From assembly GCA_937941715.1 (NCBI GenBank), contig CALDGX010000144.1:1-24724 (forward strand): DNA of 24,724 nt, written 5' to 3'. Under the pieces are notes generated by a model. The model saw nothing but the letters and a program-made list of their open reading frames with translations. It did not search any database and was not told the origin of the DNA. Below are positions 1-8,720 of the stretch, piece after piece. This DNA comes from an uncultured Chloracidobacterium sp. GTDB lineage: Bacteria; Acidobacteriota; Blastocatellia; Pyrinomonadales; Pyrinomonadaceae. The translations under genes and the position numbers were made by a program. Position 1 is the stretch's first letter. The number at the start of each line of letters is the position of its first letter.

Positions 1-522
1 TTCAAGGACTTTATCGAGGGCCCGGCCACCAAAAACCTCTGGGTGATCTCGATAATGCTGATCGTCATCGCACTTTTGCTGACGGCGGCCGAAATAGTCG
101 GCAAACAGCGCAAGGATATCCGCCATCTCGGCCTCAGCGACGCGATCGTGCAGGGATTTTGCCAGGTCCTGGCACTGATGCCCGGTGCCAGCCGTTCGGG
201 TTCGACCATCATGGGCGGTCTTTTCATCGGCGAAAAGCGCGAGACAGCCGCCCGATTTTCGTTCCTGCTGTCAATACCCGCGATCACGGCGAGCGGCCTG
301 CTCGAATTGCGCAAAGCGTTGAAGATACTGCCGCCCGACAGCCTCGTACCGCTACTCGTCGGCACCATCGTGTCGGGCATCGTCGGTTATCTTGCGATCT
401 GGGGCCTGCTTGCCTTTCTGCGCAAGAATACGACTGCCGTTTTTGTCATTTACCGCCTGATCCTCGGCACGGTCCTGCTCATTTTGCTCTGGCAGGGCGT
501 GCTCAGCCCGGTCGTCAACTAA
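1..522 (+). CDS. uppP: Undecaprenyl-diphosphate phosphatase UppP/BacA, 5'-truncated
   Basis: This integral membrane enzyme removes a phosphate from undecaprenyl diphosphate to recycle the lipid carrier of peptidoglycan and O-antigen synthesis. The frame is open from base 1, so the N-terminal part, including the family's glutamate-rich first motif, lies outside the window; the GTG at 43 is internal. The second family motif, PGASRSGST, is intact near bases 181-207. It is followed by the expected pattern of a phenylalanine-rich helix, a loop, and two further hydrophobic segments to the C-terminus. Family identity is secure from this motif plus the membrane pattern. The gene stops 35 nt before recJ on the same strand, so co-transcription is plausible. 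Confidence 0.93.
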   Translation, partial: FKDFIEGPATKNLWVISIMLIVIALLLTAAEIVGKQRKDIRHLGLSDAIVQGFCQVLALMPGASRSGSTIMGGLFIGEKRETAARFSFLLSIPAITASGLLELRKALKILPPDSLVPLLVGTIVSGIVGYLAIWGLLAFLRKNTTAVFVIYRLILGTVLLILLWQGVLSPVVN

Positions 523-557
523 AAGGGCGGCCCCAATACTCTGTCGCCCCGGCACCT

Positions 558-2258
558 ATGCAAAAGCGTTGGAATATTCGCAAGCACGACGCTGATGCCG
601 TCAATAAGCTCGCCGCTGAACTGGCGGTCCGCCCGCTGATCGCTGCTTTGCTGATCGCCCGCGGCCACGACACCGCCGAGGCGGCTGCAAGCTTCCTGGA
701 TCCTTCGCCTGAACATCTTCACGAACCGTTTTTGCTCAAAGGCATGCGCGAGGCGGTCGACCGCATCCGAAGGGCGGTCGAGGCAAGGGAAAAGGTCTTT
801 ATCTGGGGGGACCTCGATGTTGACGGTACGACCGGAACGGTGCTGCTGCGCCGCACGTTCGCACTACTCGGCATCGAGACCGATTTTCACATCACCAACC
901 GCTTTACCGAATCACGCGGCCTTAATATCGAACCGCTCAAGGCCGCCCGCGACGCCGGATTCACGCTAGCCGTCAGCGTCGATACCGGAACGTCAAATGT
1001 CGACGAGGTTGCTTACGCCCGATCGATCGGACTTGATTTCATCATTTGCGACCATCACGAGGTCAGCGAGGACGCCGTTCTGCCGCCCGCCGCGGCACTG
1101 ATCAATCCGTTTCAGGCCGGCTGTGAGTACCCTGACAACAATCTCGCCGGTGTCGGCGTCGCCTTTAAGCTCGCGCACGCCGTTCTGCGTGAATACGGGC
1201 TCGAACGGGAGATCCCGCCGCTTTTGAAGATCGCCGCACTCGGCACCGTCGCCGATGTCGTCAACCTTACGGGTGAAAATCGTGCGATCGTCGCCCTCGG
1301 CCTGCAGGACCTTCGGCGGACGGATAATTGGGGACTCAAGGCGTTGATGGAGGTCGCGGACTGTAATGCCGATATGACGAGCTACGATATCGGTTTCCGC
1401 ATCGGGCCGCGTATCAACGCCGCCGGGCGGATCGACGTCGGGACGCACGTTGTCGAACTGCTCGAGGCTGACGATTTTGCCAAGGCCCGCGGCCTTGCCG
1501 GCCTGCTCGATACACGCAACCGCGAACGCCAAAAGCTGCAGCGTGAGGTGACCGAGAGTGCGATCCTCGAGGCTTCGTCCTTTCCGGACCCGAATTTTGT
1601 CGTTGTCGCCGGCGAAGGCTGGCACAAGGGCGTCGTCGGCCTCGCCGCGTCGCGTGTCGCTGAGAGGTTTCACCGCCCTGCGATCGTTTTTTCGGTCGAG
1701 GACGGCATCGCCACCGGAAGTGCCCGCAGCATCGCCGGATTTGACCTTTTTCAGGCCCTCCAATCGGCTGAGGACCTGCTTGAAACTTTTGGCGGGCACG
1801 TCGCGGCGGCCGGAATGAAGGCGAAAGCAGCGAATATCGACGCCTTGCGCGAAAGGCTCGACGCCTATGCGGCCGAGATGATCACCGGCGACGCACGCCT
1901 GCCCGAACTTAAGATCGACGCGGTCGTCACGCCCCAGACGCTGAGCCTCGGCCTCGTTGAGGACCTCGCGATGTTCGAACCCTTCGGCGCCGGCAACCCG
2001 AAGCCGGTCTTCGTGACCCGCGGCCTTTATCTTGCCGCCGAGCCCTTTGTAATGAAGGAAAAGCACCTCAAGCTCAAACTCGCGGACGGCGGCGGCCAGA
2101 CGTTTGAAGCGGTCTGGTGGGACGGCGTTGAGCGTTCAAAGGGGCAAACCCTCGCCGCCGGCACGGGCATCGAAGTAGCTTACGTCGCTGATGCCAATTC
2201 GTGGCAGGGAAACACGCGGCTGCAACTTGTCGTACAGGACCTGAGAGCGGATAATTGA
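558..2258 (+). CDS. recJ: Single-stranded-DNA-specific exonuclease RecJ
   Basis: RecJ is the 5'-3' single-strand exonuclease of DHH-family phosphoesterases, used in recombination and mismatch or base-excision repair. The frame extends far upstream inside uppP, but the ATG at 558 gives 566 residues, the usual RecJ length, and avoids overlap. Visible motifs are GDLDVDG at residues 84-90 (motif I), VDTG at 141-144, DHH at 165-167, GPRINAAGR at 283-291 and GGHVAAAGM (DHHA1 domain) at 412-420. The metal-binding aspartates and histidines are all present. Motif I has Leu where Tyr is usual. No clear ribosome binding site precedes the start. Its stop codon overlaps the next start within TTGA. Confidence 0.96.
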   Translation: MQKRWNIRKHDADAVNKLAAELAVRPLIAALLIARGHDTAEAAASFLDPSPEHLHEPFLLKGMREAVDRIRRAVEAREKVFIWGDLDVDGTTGTVLLRRTFALLGIETDFHITNRFTESRGLNIEPLKAARDAGFTLAVSVDTGTSNVDEVAYARSIGLDFIICDHHEVSEDAVLPPAAALINPFQAGCEYPDNNLAGVGVAFKLAHAVLREYGLEREIPPLLKIAALGTVADVVNLTGENRAIVALGLQDLRRTDNWGLKALMEVADCNADMTSYDIGFRIGPRINAAGRIDVGTHVVELLEADDFAKARGLAGLLDTRNRERQKLQREVTESAILEASSFPDPNFVVVAGEGWHKGVVGLAASRVAERFHRPAIVFSVEDGIATGSARSIAGFDLFQALQSAEDLLETFGGHVAAAGMKAKAANIDALRERLDAYAAEMITGDARLPELKIDAVVTPQTLSLGLVEDLAMFEPFGAGNPKPVFVTRGLYLAAEPFVMKEKHLKLKLADGGGQTFEAVWWDGVERSKGQTLAAGTGIEVAYVADANSWQGNTRLQLVVQDLRADN

Positions 2259-4954
2259 CCGAAGTGCCGGAGAGAAAACAACACGATCTACGCGAATTTC
2301 ACCTGCGTGCCAAGTTGCCGCAGATGGTCCGCTATGCGGCCCTGGCGGTCATCGTGATCACCATCGGCGCGGTGCTGGTCGGGTTTTACCGCGAACGCAA
2401 CAAGGCCGGCTTTCGCCTCAAAAGCGAGCATACGCAGCTCTCGTCGGACGTCATCGCCGAGATCAACGGGTACGAACGGCTCGAGTCTGACGGCACGCTG
2501 CCCAAATACTTCATCAAGGCCGCCTTTGCCCGCACGTTTTCGGACAATCACCAGGAACTTCGCGACGTTTATCTCGAAACCTACGACGAAAAGGGCGAAA
2601 AGGCCGACGTTATGACCGCTCAGGAGGTACTTTACGTGCCCGAAGCGGACAAGAATTTTACCGCCTATATGAAGGGCGACGTCAAGATCGAGAGCCGCGA
2701 CCGCCTCAAGGTCAAAACGCCCAACATCGTCTATACCAAGGCCAACGAGACCGCCGAGGCAGATCAACTGATCGAGTTTGAACGCGACAACGTTCGCGGC
2801 CGTTCGTTCGGGGCGACGGTCAATATGGGCCAAAAGCGTGTCGACCTTCTTCGCGATGTCGAGATCGAGACGTTCGAGTCGGCCGAACTTGCCGCCTCGG
2901 GCGTCCGTTACGCCAAGATCAACTCGGTCTCGGCGTCGTTCGACCAACTGAACGAGCAGATAACGCTCAACGACGACGTCAAGATCCACGTCGATTCCAA
3001 GTCAGCAACGTCCGGCGGCATGGTCCGCACTGACGTGGCCGCGCAAAAGGCGGTCGTCTATTTTACCGGCGAAGACAAACCGGGCGAACGGCCGGCCGAC
3101 ATCTCGACCGATCCGCGTGCCGCTCTGACACCGGGCTCGGCGCAGCTTAAAAAGTTCGAGCTTTTCGACAGCGTTCATATCACATCGGCCGACGGCGCCG
3201 CCGCGCCGACCAATATCGACGCGGGTTATGCCCTGTATGACAAGGCGGCCGACCGATACGAACTCAAGACCGCGGTCCATATTGTCACCGTTGCTTCAGA
3301 CAAGCCGACTGACATTCGCGGCGAAAGCGCCGTTTATGAACCTTCGGCCCTCAAGGTCGCGATAAACGGCTCGGCCGAGATCACTCAGGCGACTGACTAC
3401 CTCAAGGCCAACTCGATCACCGCCGACCTTTTCCCCGAGAAAAAGCTCCGGTACGCGCTGCTTCGCGGCGACGCTCTCGTCCGGCAGGTGACCGACGCCC
3501 GCACGACCAGCGTCACCGGGCCCGAACTTAACGCCGTTTACGGCGACGATCGGCAATTACAGGCCGCAAACGCCGTCGGAGCAAGCACCGCCGAGATCGT
3601 GCCGAACCGCGATCCCGAATATTCGCGCGTCACGATGTCCGCACCGCGGGCGATCCGTGTCACATTTATCGGTGCCGGCCTGCTGCGGCAGATGGTCACC
3701 GAGGGCCGTACGACCATACAGGCGAACGCCCTTAATAACGCCGCCGATTCCGCCAGCAAACGCATTACCGCCGACGCGGTCAAGACCGTTTTCGACGACA
3801 GCGGCAAGGACCTTAAGCGGGCCGAGGCCGTCGGCAACGCCGAACTGTATGTCGAACCGCTGCGTTCCGCTCCGGAAAATTACCGCAGCACGGTCACCGC
3901 ACCGCGATTCGACTGTGATTTCTATCCCGGCAATAATGCCCGCAACTGCGTCGGCGGCAAAAAGGCCCGTGCCGTGCGTGTCCCGACCGTTCCGTCCGAA
4001 AGCCGCGGCGAACAGACGCTGACCGCCGAGACGCTCAATGCCTCGTTCAGCGAAAAGAGCAAGGACATCGAGCGGTTTGAGGCCGTCGGCGGAGCCCGTT
4101 TTACCGAATTAGATCGTACCGCGACCGCGTCGCAGATGACCTACACCTCGGCGGACACGACGGTCCGGCTTCGCGGGGCCGACCCGATGGCGTGGGATTC
4201 GCGATCGAGGGTCAAGGCACGCGAGATCGACTGGAATACGTCGGCCAAACGCTCGTATTTTCGCGGTGCGGTGAGTACGACATATTATTCGGGCCGCAGC
4301 ATGGGCGAGGCTCTGCCGTTCGGCTCATCGGACAAACCGATCTTTGTCACGTCAGATACGGCCGAGTTTGACCACGCCGCCGAGACCGCCGCCTTTGCCG
4401 GCAACGCCCGCGGGTGGCAGGATAACAATTTTGTAAGGGCAGATCGCATTTTCATTCGCCAAACTGAGGGCCAGGTGCAGGCCGACGGCAACGTCCAGAG
4501 CGCGATGTTCGACGTCAAGCAAAAACAAAAGGGCCGCGAGGTCGATCAGCCGGTCTACGCGTCGTCAAACAAACTTAATTACGACCGCCGCACCCGCCTC
4601 GTGCAGTATCGCGAAAACGTCGATATCCGGCAGGGAACGGACCGCATTACCGCGGGTTCCGCCGATATTTACCTGAACGAACAGAACGAACTTTCGCGGA
4701 CCGTCGCCGAAACCTCCGTCGTCGTCACCCAGCCGGGACGCAAGGCGACGGGTAATTGGGTACAATATACGTCGGCCGACGAGACCGCCGTACTTCGCGG
4801 CACGCCCGCGACCGTCTCAGACGCGGTCAACGGCTCGTCACAGGCCGCCGAACTTACTTTTATGATGCGTGACAACCGCGTCACCGGCGAGGGCAAGCCC
4901 AGGACCGGCGGCAACGGCCGCATCCGTTCGGTCTATAACGTAAAGACCAATTGA
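2255..4954 (+). CDS. Large LptC/LptA (OstA-like) LPS-transport protein
   Basis: An 899-residue protein with one N-terminal membrane anchor (about residues 27-45) and a long periplasmic part rich in short beta-strand repeats. Residues about 50-210 resemble LptC (inner-membrane anchored, carries LPS from the LptB2FG ABC transporter). Two stretches near 690-770 and 768-885 resemble the OstA/LptA fold, which forms the periplasmic bridge. Ordinary LptC and LptA are each about 190 residues, so this looks like a fusion or an expanded beta-jellyroll bridge. The following gene is lptB, which supports the role. The start chosen is TTG at 2255, overlapping the recJ stop; GTG at 2264 is an alternative. 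The middle region (about 210-690) has no family I can name but shows similar repeats. Confidence 0.85.
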   Translation: MTEVPERKQHDLREFHLRAKLPQMVRYAALAVIVITIGAVLVGFYRERNKAGFRLKSEHTQLSSDVIAEINGYERLESDGTLPKYFIKAAFARTFSDNHQELRDVYLETYDEKGEKADVMTAQEVLYVPEADKNFTAYMKGDVKIESRDRLKVKTPNIVYTKANETAEADQLIEFERDNVRGRSFGATVNMGQKRVDLLRDVEIETFESAELAASGVRYAKINSVSASFDQLNEQITLNDDVKIHVDSKSATSGGMVRTDVAAQKAVVYFTGEDKPGERPADISTDPRAALTPGSAQLKKFELFDSVHITSADGAAAPTNIDAGYALYDKAADRYELKTAVHIVTVASDKPTDIRGESAVYEPSALKVAINGSAEITQATDYLKANSITADLFPEKKLRYALLRGDALVRQVTDARTTSVTGPELNAVYGDDRQLQAANAVGASTAEIVPNRDPEYSRVTMSAPRAIRVTFIGAGLLRQMVTEGRTTIQANALNNAADSASKRITADAVKTVFDDSGKDLKRAEAVGNAELYVEPLRSAPENYRSTVTAPRFDCDFYPGNNARNCVGGKKARAVRVPTVPSESRGEQTLTAETLNASFSEKSKDIERFEAVGGARFTELDRTATASQMTYTSADTTVRLRGADPMAWDSRSRVKAREIDWNTSAKRSYFRGAVSTTYYSGRSMGEALPFGSSDKPIFVTSDTAEFDHAAETAAFAGNARGWQDNNFVRADRIFIRQTEGQVQADGNVQSAMFDVKQKQKGREVDQPVYASSNKLNYDRRTRLVQYRENVDIRQGTDRITAGSADIYLNEQNELSRTVAETSVVVTQPGRKATGNWVQYTSADETAVLRGTPATVSDAVNGSSQAAELTFMMRDNRVTGEGKPRTGGNGRIRSVYNVKTN

Positions 4955-4959
4955 TCCTG

Positions 4960-5727
4960 ATGTCAGATACATCCAACAACAACGGTAACTCCAGCCACCT
5001 CGAGGCGGGCATGCTCGCGGGCTTTAACCTGCAGAAATCATACGGCGGCCGCCGTGTGGTCGATGACGTTTCGGTCAACGTCCACAAGGGCGAGGTCGTC
5101 GGACTGCTCGGCGCCAACGGTGCGGGCAAAACGACGACGTTCTATATGATCGTCGGCCTCGAACGCCCCGAGAAGGGCGATGTTTCGCTCAACGGCCGCG
5201 ACGTCACCGGCCTGCCGATGTACCTTCGGGCGAGGCTCGGGCTGGGGTATCTGCCGCAGGAGGCGTCGATCTTCCGTAAACTGACCGCCGAACAGAACAT
5301 CCTCGCCGTTCTCGAAACGATGAAGATGTCACGCGAGGCCCGTTTTGCACGGCTCGAGGAACTGCTTGAGGAGTTTGGCGTGACACACGTCCGGCGCGTC
5401 CGCGGCGACGCTCTTTCCGGCGGCGAACGCCGGCGTGTCGAGATCGCCCGCTGTCTCGCGACCGACCCCGAGTTTATCCTCCTCGACGAACCCTTTGCCG
5501 GCATCGACCCGCTCGCGATCGACGATATCCGTGAGATAATCCTTTATCTCAAGGGCCAGGGAATAGGCATCCTCATCACCGACCACAACGTCCGCGAAAC
5601 GCTCGGCATCACCGACCGGGCATACATCCTGGCCGACGGCAAGATCCTTCGTTCGGGCGCGCCTGCCGAGCTTGTCAACGACGCCGACGTCCGGCGGCTT
5701 TATTTGGGCGAAAGATTCACTTTGTAG
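4960..5727 (+). CDS. lptB: LPS export ABC transporter ATP-binding protein LptB
   Basis: LptB is the cytoplasmic ATPase of LptB2FG that extracts LPS from the inner membrane. From the ATG at 4960 the protein has 255 residues: Walker A GANGAGKT at 51-58, Q-loop Q100, signature LSGGE at 152-156, Walker B FILLDE at 172-177, the family-typical EPFAGIDP after it, and switch H209. These match LptB more closely than generic ABC ATPases. The N-terminus is about 20 residues longer than typical LptB and is Asn/Ser-rich, so a later start is possible; TTG at 4951, overlapping the previous stop as TTGA, is another. LptF and LptG are not in the window. Confidence 0.96.
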   Translation: MSDTSNNNGNSSHLEAGMLAGFNLQKSYGGRRVVDDVSVNVHKGEVVGLLGANGAGKTTTFYMIVGLERPEKGDVSLNGRDVTGLPMYLRARLGLGYLPQEASIFRKLTAEQNILAVLETMKMSREARFARLEELLEEFGVTHVRRVRGDALSGGERRRVEIARCLATDPEFILLDEPFAGIDPLAIDDIREIILYLKGQGIGILITDHNVRETLGITDRAYILADGKILRSGAPAELVNDADVRRLYLGERFTL

Positions 5728-5736
5728 CCAATTCCG

Positions 5737-5766
5737 TTTACTTTTCGTTTCTAAAGTAGCTATAAT
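5737..5766 (+). promoter_or_regulatory. Candidate sigma-70-type promoter for rpoN
   Basis: A perfect -10 box TATAAT lies at 5761-5766, with TTTACT at 5737-5742 as a -35-like box (four of six consensus bases) and an 18-nt spacer. It sits in the 106-nt AT-rich gap between lptB and rpoN, the only sizeable gap in this stretch. Transcription would start near 5773, leaving a leader of about 60 nt. Called by eye only. Confidence 0.55.
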
Positions 5767-5833
5767 TTAACTTAGGAACGGTAATTGCAGTTGCCGGTTC
5801 AAGATCGTCCGAAAACGTCCGATAGAACCGTCT

Positions 5834-7408
5834 ATGTCGTCGCTCAGGCTCACACACCAACTCCAGCAAAAGATGATCCTGACGCCGCAGCTGCGGCAGC
5901 GGATCGAAATGCTGCAGATGACCTCGCTCGAACTCGCCGAGCTCATCGAGCAGGAGATGGTCACCAACCCGATCCTCGAAGAGATCCAGCCCGGTGACGA
6001 GGTCCAGGAGATCTCGGACAATATCCTCGACCAAAATTCCGACGGCCACGACGCCGATTTTCAGGCCGGAAATGACCCTGGTTCCGACGCAACTCAGGAC
6101 CATCTCGTCGATTACGCCGACGCTGAACCGTACATGCCCGACACGCCGACGACAAACGGCGACGACCCGGCCGGCCTCGAAACGGCTGCCGACGACGACT
6201 TTCATACGGAAACGTCCGATTCCTTTGACGAGATCGATTACGGCCGCGAGTTTCAGGACTATCTCGACCCCGGTTACCGCACGCAGGAGATCGAATACAA
6301 AGATGACGGGCCGAGCTTCGAACAGTTTCTGACCCATTCGCCAAACCTCAGCGAGCACCTCGAGTGGCAGCTTAATATGCTCTCGCTCGACGAGGATCAC
6401 GATTACGCCGCTTCGCTCATCATCGGCAATCTCGATGAGGACGGCCGCCTGACCGCGGCCAATGACGAGATCGCCGATATGGCCCGCACGACCGAGGAAC
6501 TTGTCGAAGAGGCCCGGCAGGCGGTAATGCAGCTCGACCCCGTCGGCTGTGGTGCCCGCGACGTCAAAGAGTGCCTCATCGCCCAGCTTGTCGCCCGCGG
6601 CGACGGCGAGAGCTTGTCCGTCAGTCTGGTTCGCGACCATCTCGAGGACCTCCAGCCGCACCGATTGCAGCACCTGTCCAAAAAGACGGGCATCGAGATC
6701 CATCGCCTTGACGAAGAGATCCGCCGCATTCGCACGCTCGACCCGTATCCCGGCCGCCGTTATTCGTCCGAAGAGGCGATCTACGTCGCCCCCGAGGTCT
6801 ATATCGAGAAGGTCGATGACGAGTTCGTCGTATATTTCGCCGATGACGGCAGCCCGCGGCTCCGCATCAGCCCGACGTATCACAAACTTGCCGATCAGAG
6901 CGATACGACCAAGGAAACGCGCGATTTTATCAAGGAAAAGGTCCGTTCCGCCGTTGATCTGCTCCGCAATATCGAGCATCGCCGGCAGACGATCTACCGC
7001 GTTGTCGAGTGCATAGTCGAGCGGCAGCGAGATTTTCTCGAGTACGGCGTCGAGCATATCAAGCCGATGATGCTCAAGGACATCGCCGAGGACATCGGGA
7101 TGCACCTTTCGACCATTTCGCGGGTGGTCAACCGTAAATACGCTCATACGCCGCAGGGCGTCATCGAGCTCCGCAGGTTCTTTAGCGAGGGAATGATGAA
7201 CGAGGAGGGCGAAGAGGTTTCGACCCGTATCCTCAAACTTCGGATCAAAAAGCTGATCGAAGAAGAAGATTCTAAAAAACCGCTCACGGATGATGATCTG
7301 GCAAAGATCCTGAGCAAAGAGGGCGTCAAGCTTTCGCGTCGGACGGTGGCCAAGTATCGCGATCAGATGCAGATCGCCGGATCACGCGAACGCAAGACGA
7401 TAATTTAA
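5834..7408 (+). CDS. rpoN: RNA polymerase sigma-54 factor RpoN
   Basis: Sigma-54 directs RNA polymerase to -24/-12 promoters and needs AAA+ activators. The 524-residue product has the Gln/Leu-rich region I at 1-50, a long acidic region II at about 52-150, the core-binding domain, a helix-turn-helix at about 412-436 (DIAEDIGMH followed by STISRVVNRKY), and the RpoN box SRRTVAKYR at 501-509. It is somewhat longer than the E. coli protein (477), mainly in the acidic region. It is followed by hpf, rapZ and PTS genes, the usual rpoN neighbourhood. The ATG at 5834 begins directly with the conserved region I; no strong ribosome binding site is seen. Confidence 0.97.
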   Translation: MSSLRLTHQLQQKMILTPQLRQRIEMLQMTSLELAELIEQEMVTNPILEEIQPGDEVQEISDNILDQNSDGHDADFQAGNDPGSDATQDHLVDYADAEPYMPDTPTTNGDDPAGLETAADDDFHTETSDSFDEIDYGREFQDYLDPGYRTQEIEYKDDGPSFEQFLTHSPNLSEHLEWQLNMLSLDEDHDYAASLIIGNLDEDGRLTAANDEIADMARTTEELVEEARQAVMQLDPVGCGARDVKECLIAQLVARGDGESLSVSLVRDHLEDLQPHRLQHLSKKTGIEIHRLDEEIRRIRTLDPYPGRRYSSEEAIYVAPEVYIEKVDDEFVVYFADDGSPRLRISPTYHKLADQSDTTKETRDFIKEKVRSAVDLLRNIEHRRQTIYRVVECIVERQRDFLEYGVEHIKPMMLKDIAEDIGMHLSTISRVVNRKYAHTPQGVIELRRFFSEGMMNEEGEEVSTRILKLRIKKLIEEEDSKKPLTDDDLAKILSKEGVKLSRRTVAKYRDQMQIAGSRERKTII

Positions 7409-7441
7409 TTACAAACTTTAGGGTATAAGGCGTAAACTACT

Positions 7442-7780
7442 ATGAAATTTGATATTACCGGCAGGCACATTGACGTTACACCCGCGATCAGGGCGCACGT
7501 CGACTCGCAATTGGCGAAGATCGACAGCCTCTTCGATGGGAAACCGGCCAACGCACACGTCATCATTGAGGTCGAACGCGGCCGCCACAATTCCGAGATC
7601 GTCGTCAATTATCGCAATGACGTTCTCACGGCGGCCACCAGCGACGCCGATATGTACAATTCGATATCGATGACCGTCGATAAGATCGAAAAGCAAGCCC
7701 GGAAACTTAAGGACAAGATCGTAGAAAAGTCACGCAAGGCCGAAAAGATCGGCAAGGTCCCGACGGCGGACCAGCAATAA
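7442..7780 (+). CDS. hpf: Ribosome hibernation promoting factor HPF/YfiA, short form
   Basis: A 112-residue member of the HPF/RaiA family, which binds the 30S decoding region and inactivates ribosomes in stationary phase or stress. It starts with the typical MKFDITGRHIDVT strand and ends in a charged helix with many Lys residues. Its length matches the short forms (E. coli HPF 95, YfiA 113); the C-terminal dimerisation domain of long HPF (about 180-190 residues) is absent. The gene starts 33 nt after rpoN and ends 7 nt before rapZ, so it is almost certainly in the same operon. AAGG at about 7425-7428 is a weak ribosome binding site. Confidence 0.93.
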   Translation: MKFDITGRHIDVTPAIRAHVDSQLAKIDSLFDGKPANAHVIIEVERGRHNSEIVVNYRNDVLTAATSDADMYNSISMTVDKIEKQARKLKDKIVEKSRKAEKIGKVPTADQQ

Positions 7781-7787
7781 ACCCAAT

Positions 7788-8687
7788 ATGGCAAACGGCA
7801 CGAAGGCAGACCCGGGTCTGCCTTCGCTGATCATCATCACAGGACTCAGCGGTTCCGGGATGAGCTCGGCGACGAACGCGTTCGAGGATCTCGGATATTT
7901 CTGCGTCGACAATCTGCCGCTCACGATGCTCTCGACCTTTGGGCGCCTGCTCGTGTCGTCAGATGGGCGGCCGCCGGCGATCGAAAAGGCCGTTCTGGTG
8001 ATAAATATCCGCGAGCGTCACTTCCTGTCGGAATTTTCGGCCGAGTTGAAAAAGCTTGCCCGCAAGCGGCTCGTGCCTTTCGTCGTGTTCTTTGAGGCGT
8101 CGGACGAGGTGCTGCAGCGGCGATTTTCCGAAACGCGGCGACCGCATCCGGCCGATCAGGGCAAAGGGCTGCTCGGAGCCATACGTGCCGAAAAACGGGC
8201 GATGACCGACGTCCGGCGGCTGGCCGACCTGATCATTGACACCTCCGAACACACGGTGCATACACTGCGGCAGCTGGTGGTGCAAAAATTCAGCCCGCAT
8301 CCTGACGGCAAGGCGCTGAATGTCGAGATCGTCAGTTTTGGCCATAAGTTCGGCAATCCGCGCACGCTCGACCTGCTTTTTGACGTGCGCCATCTGCCGA
8401 ACCCGTATTTTCAGAAGGGCCTCAGGGAATTGCCCGGCGATACGCCCGAGGTGCTCGCGTTCTTTGCCAAGCACCCCGAGGCGGACGAGACCGTCAGGCG
8501 CCTGACTGATCTGCTCAGCTACCTATTGCCCAAATACAAACGCGAGGGCAAATCGTACCTGACCATTGGCGTCGGCTGTACCGGAGGGCGGCACCGTTCG
8601 GTGATGGTCGCCAACGCGATCGGCAAGGCCCTCAAAAAGAGCGGTGAATTCGAGGTTTCGGTCACGCACCGGGACATCCAGAAATAG
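7788..8687 (+). CDS. rapZ: RapZ/YvcJ-family RNase adapter with degenerate P-loop
   Basis: RapZ in E. coli binds the sRNA GlmZ and RNase E and senses glucosamine-6-phosphate; Bacillus YvcJ hydrolyses nucleotides. The 299-residue product has the family's N-terminal P-loop-like segment followed by FEDLGYFCVDNLP at about 32-44, and the C-terminal domain with FDVRHLPNP and GCTGGRHRSV (263-272). The Walker A motif reads GLSGSGMSS (19-27), so the nucleotide-binding Lys is Met25, and the usual Asp in the VxIDxR strand is Asn73. The C-terminal sensing and RNA-binding half looks intact. Family assignment is secure; nucleotide binding is doubtful. It starts 7 nt after hpf, with no visible ribosome binding site. 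Confidence 0.93.
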   Translation: MANGTKADPGLPSLIIITGLSGSGMSSATNAFEDLGYFCVDNLPLTMLSTFGRLLVSSDGRPPAIEKAVLVINIRERHFLSEFSAELKKLARKRLVPFVVFFEASDEVLQRRFSETRRPHPADQGKGLLGAIRAEKRAMTDVRRLADLIIDTSEHTVHTLRQLVVQKFSPHPDGKALNVEIVSFGHKFGNPRTLDLLFDVRHLPNPYFQKGLRELPGDTPEVLAFFAKHPEADETVRRLTDLLSYLLPKYKREGKSYLTIGVGCTGGRHRSVMVANAIGKALKKSGEFEVSVTHRDIQK

Positions 8688-8720
8688 AGGTTTCTCTCAC
8701 GTTCAGCCGGAGTTTGATCT

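Noticed and set aside
159..557. Upstream extension of recJ to 159
   Set aside because: It would overlap uppP by over 360 nt and its translation is low-complexity out-of-frame uppP sequence; RecJ length fits the ATG at 558.
993..2066. A 357-residue minus-strand ORF opposite recJ
   Set aside because: Shadow of recJ; no start context, no domain pattern.
5738..7147. A 469-residue minus-strand ORF opposite rpoN
   Set aside because: It mirrors the rpoN coding frame, has no recognisable motif, and rpoN itself has strong family motifs; long shadow ORFs are expected at this GC content.
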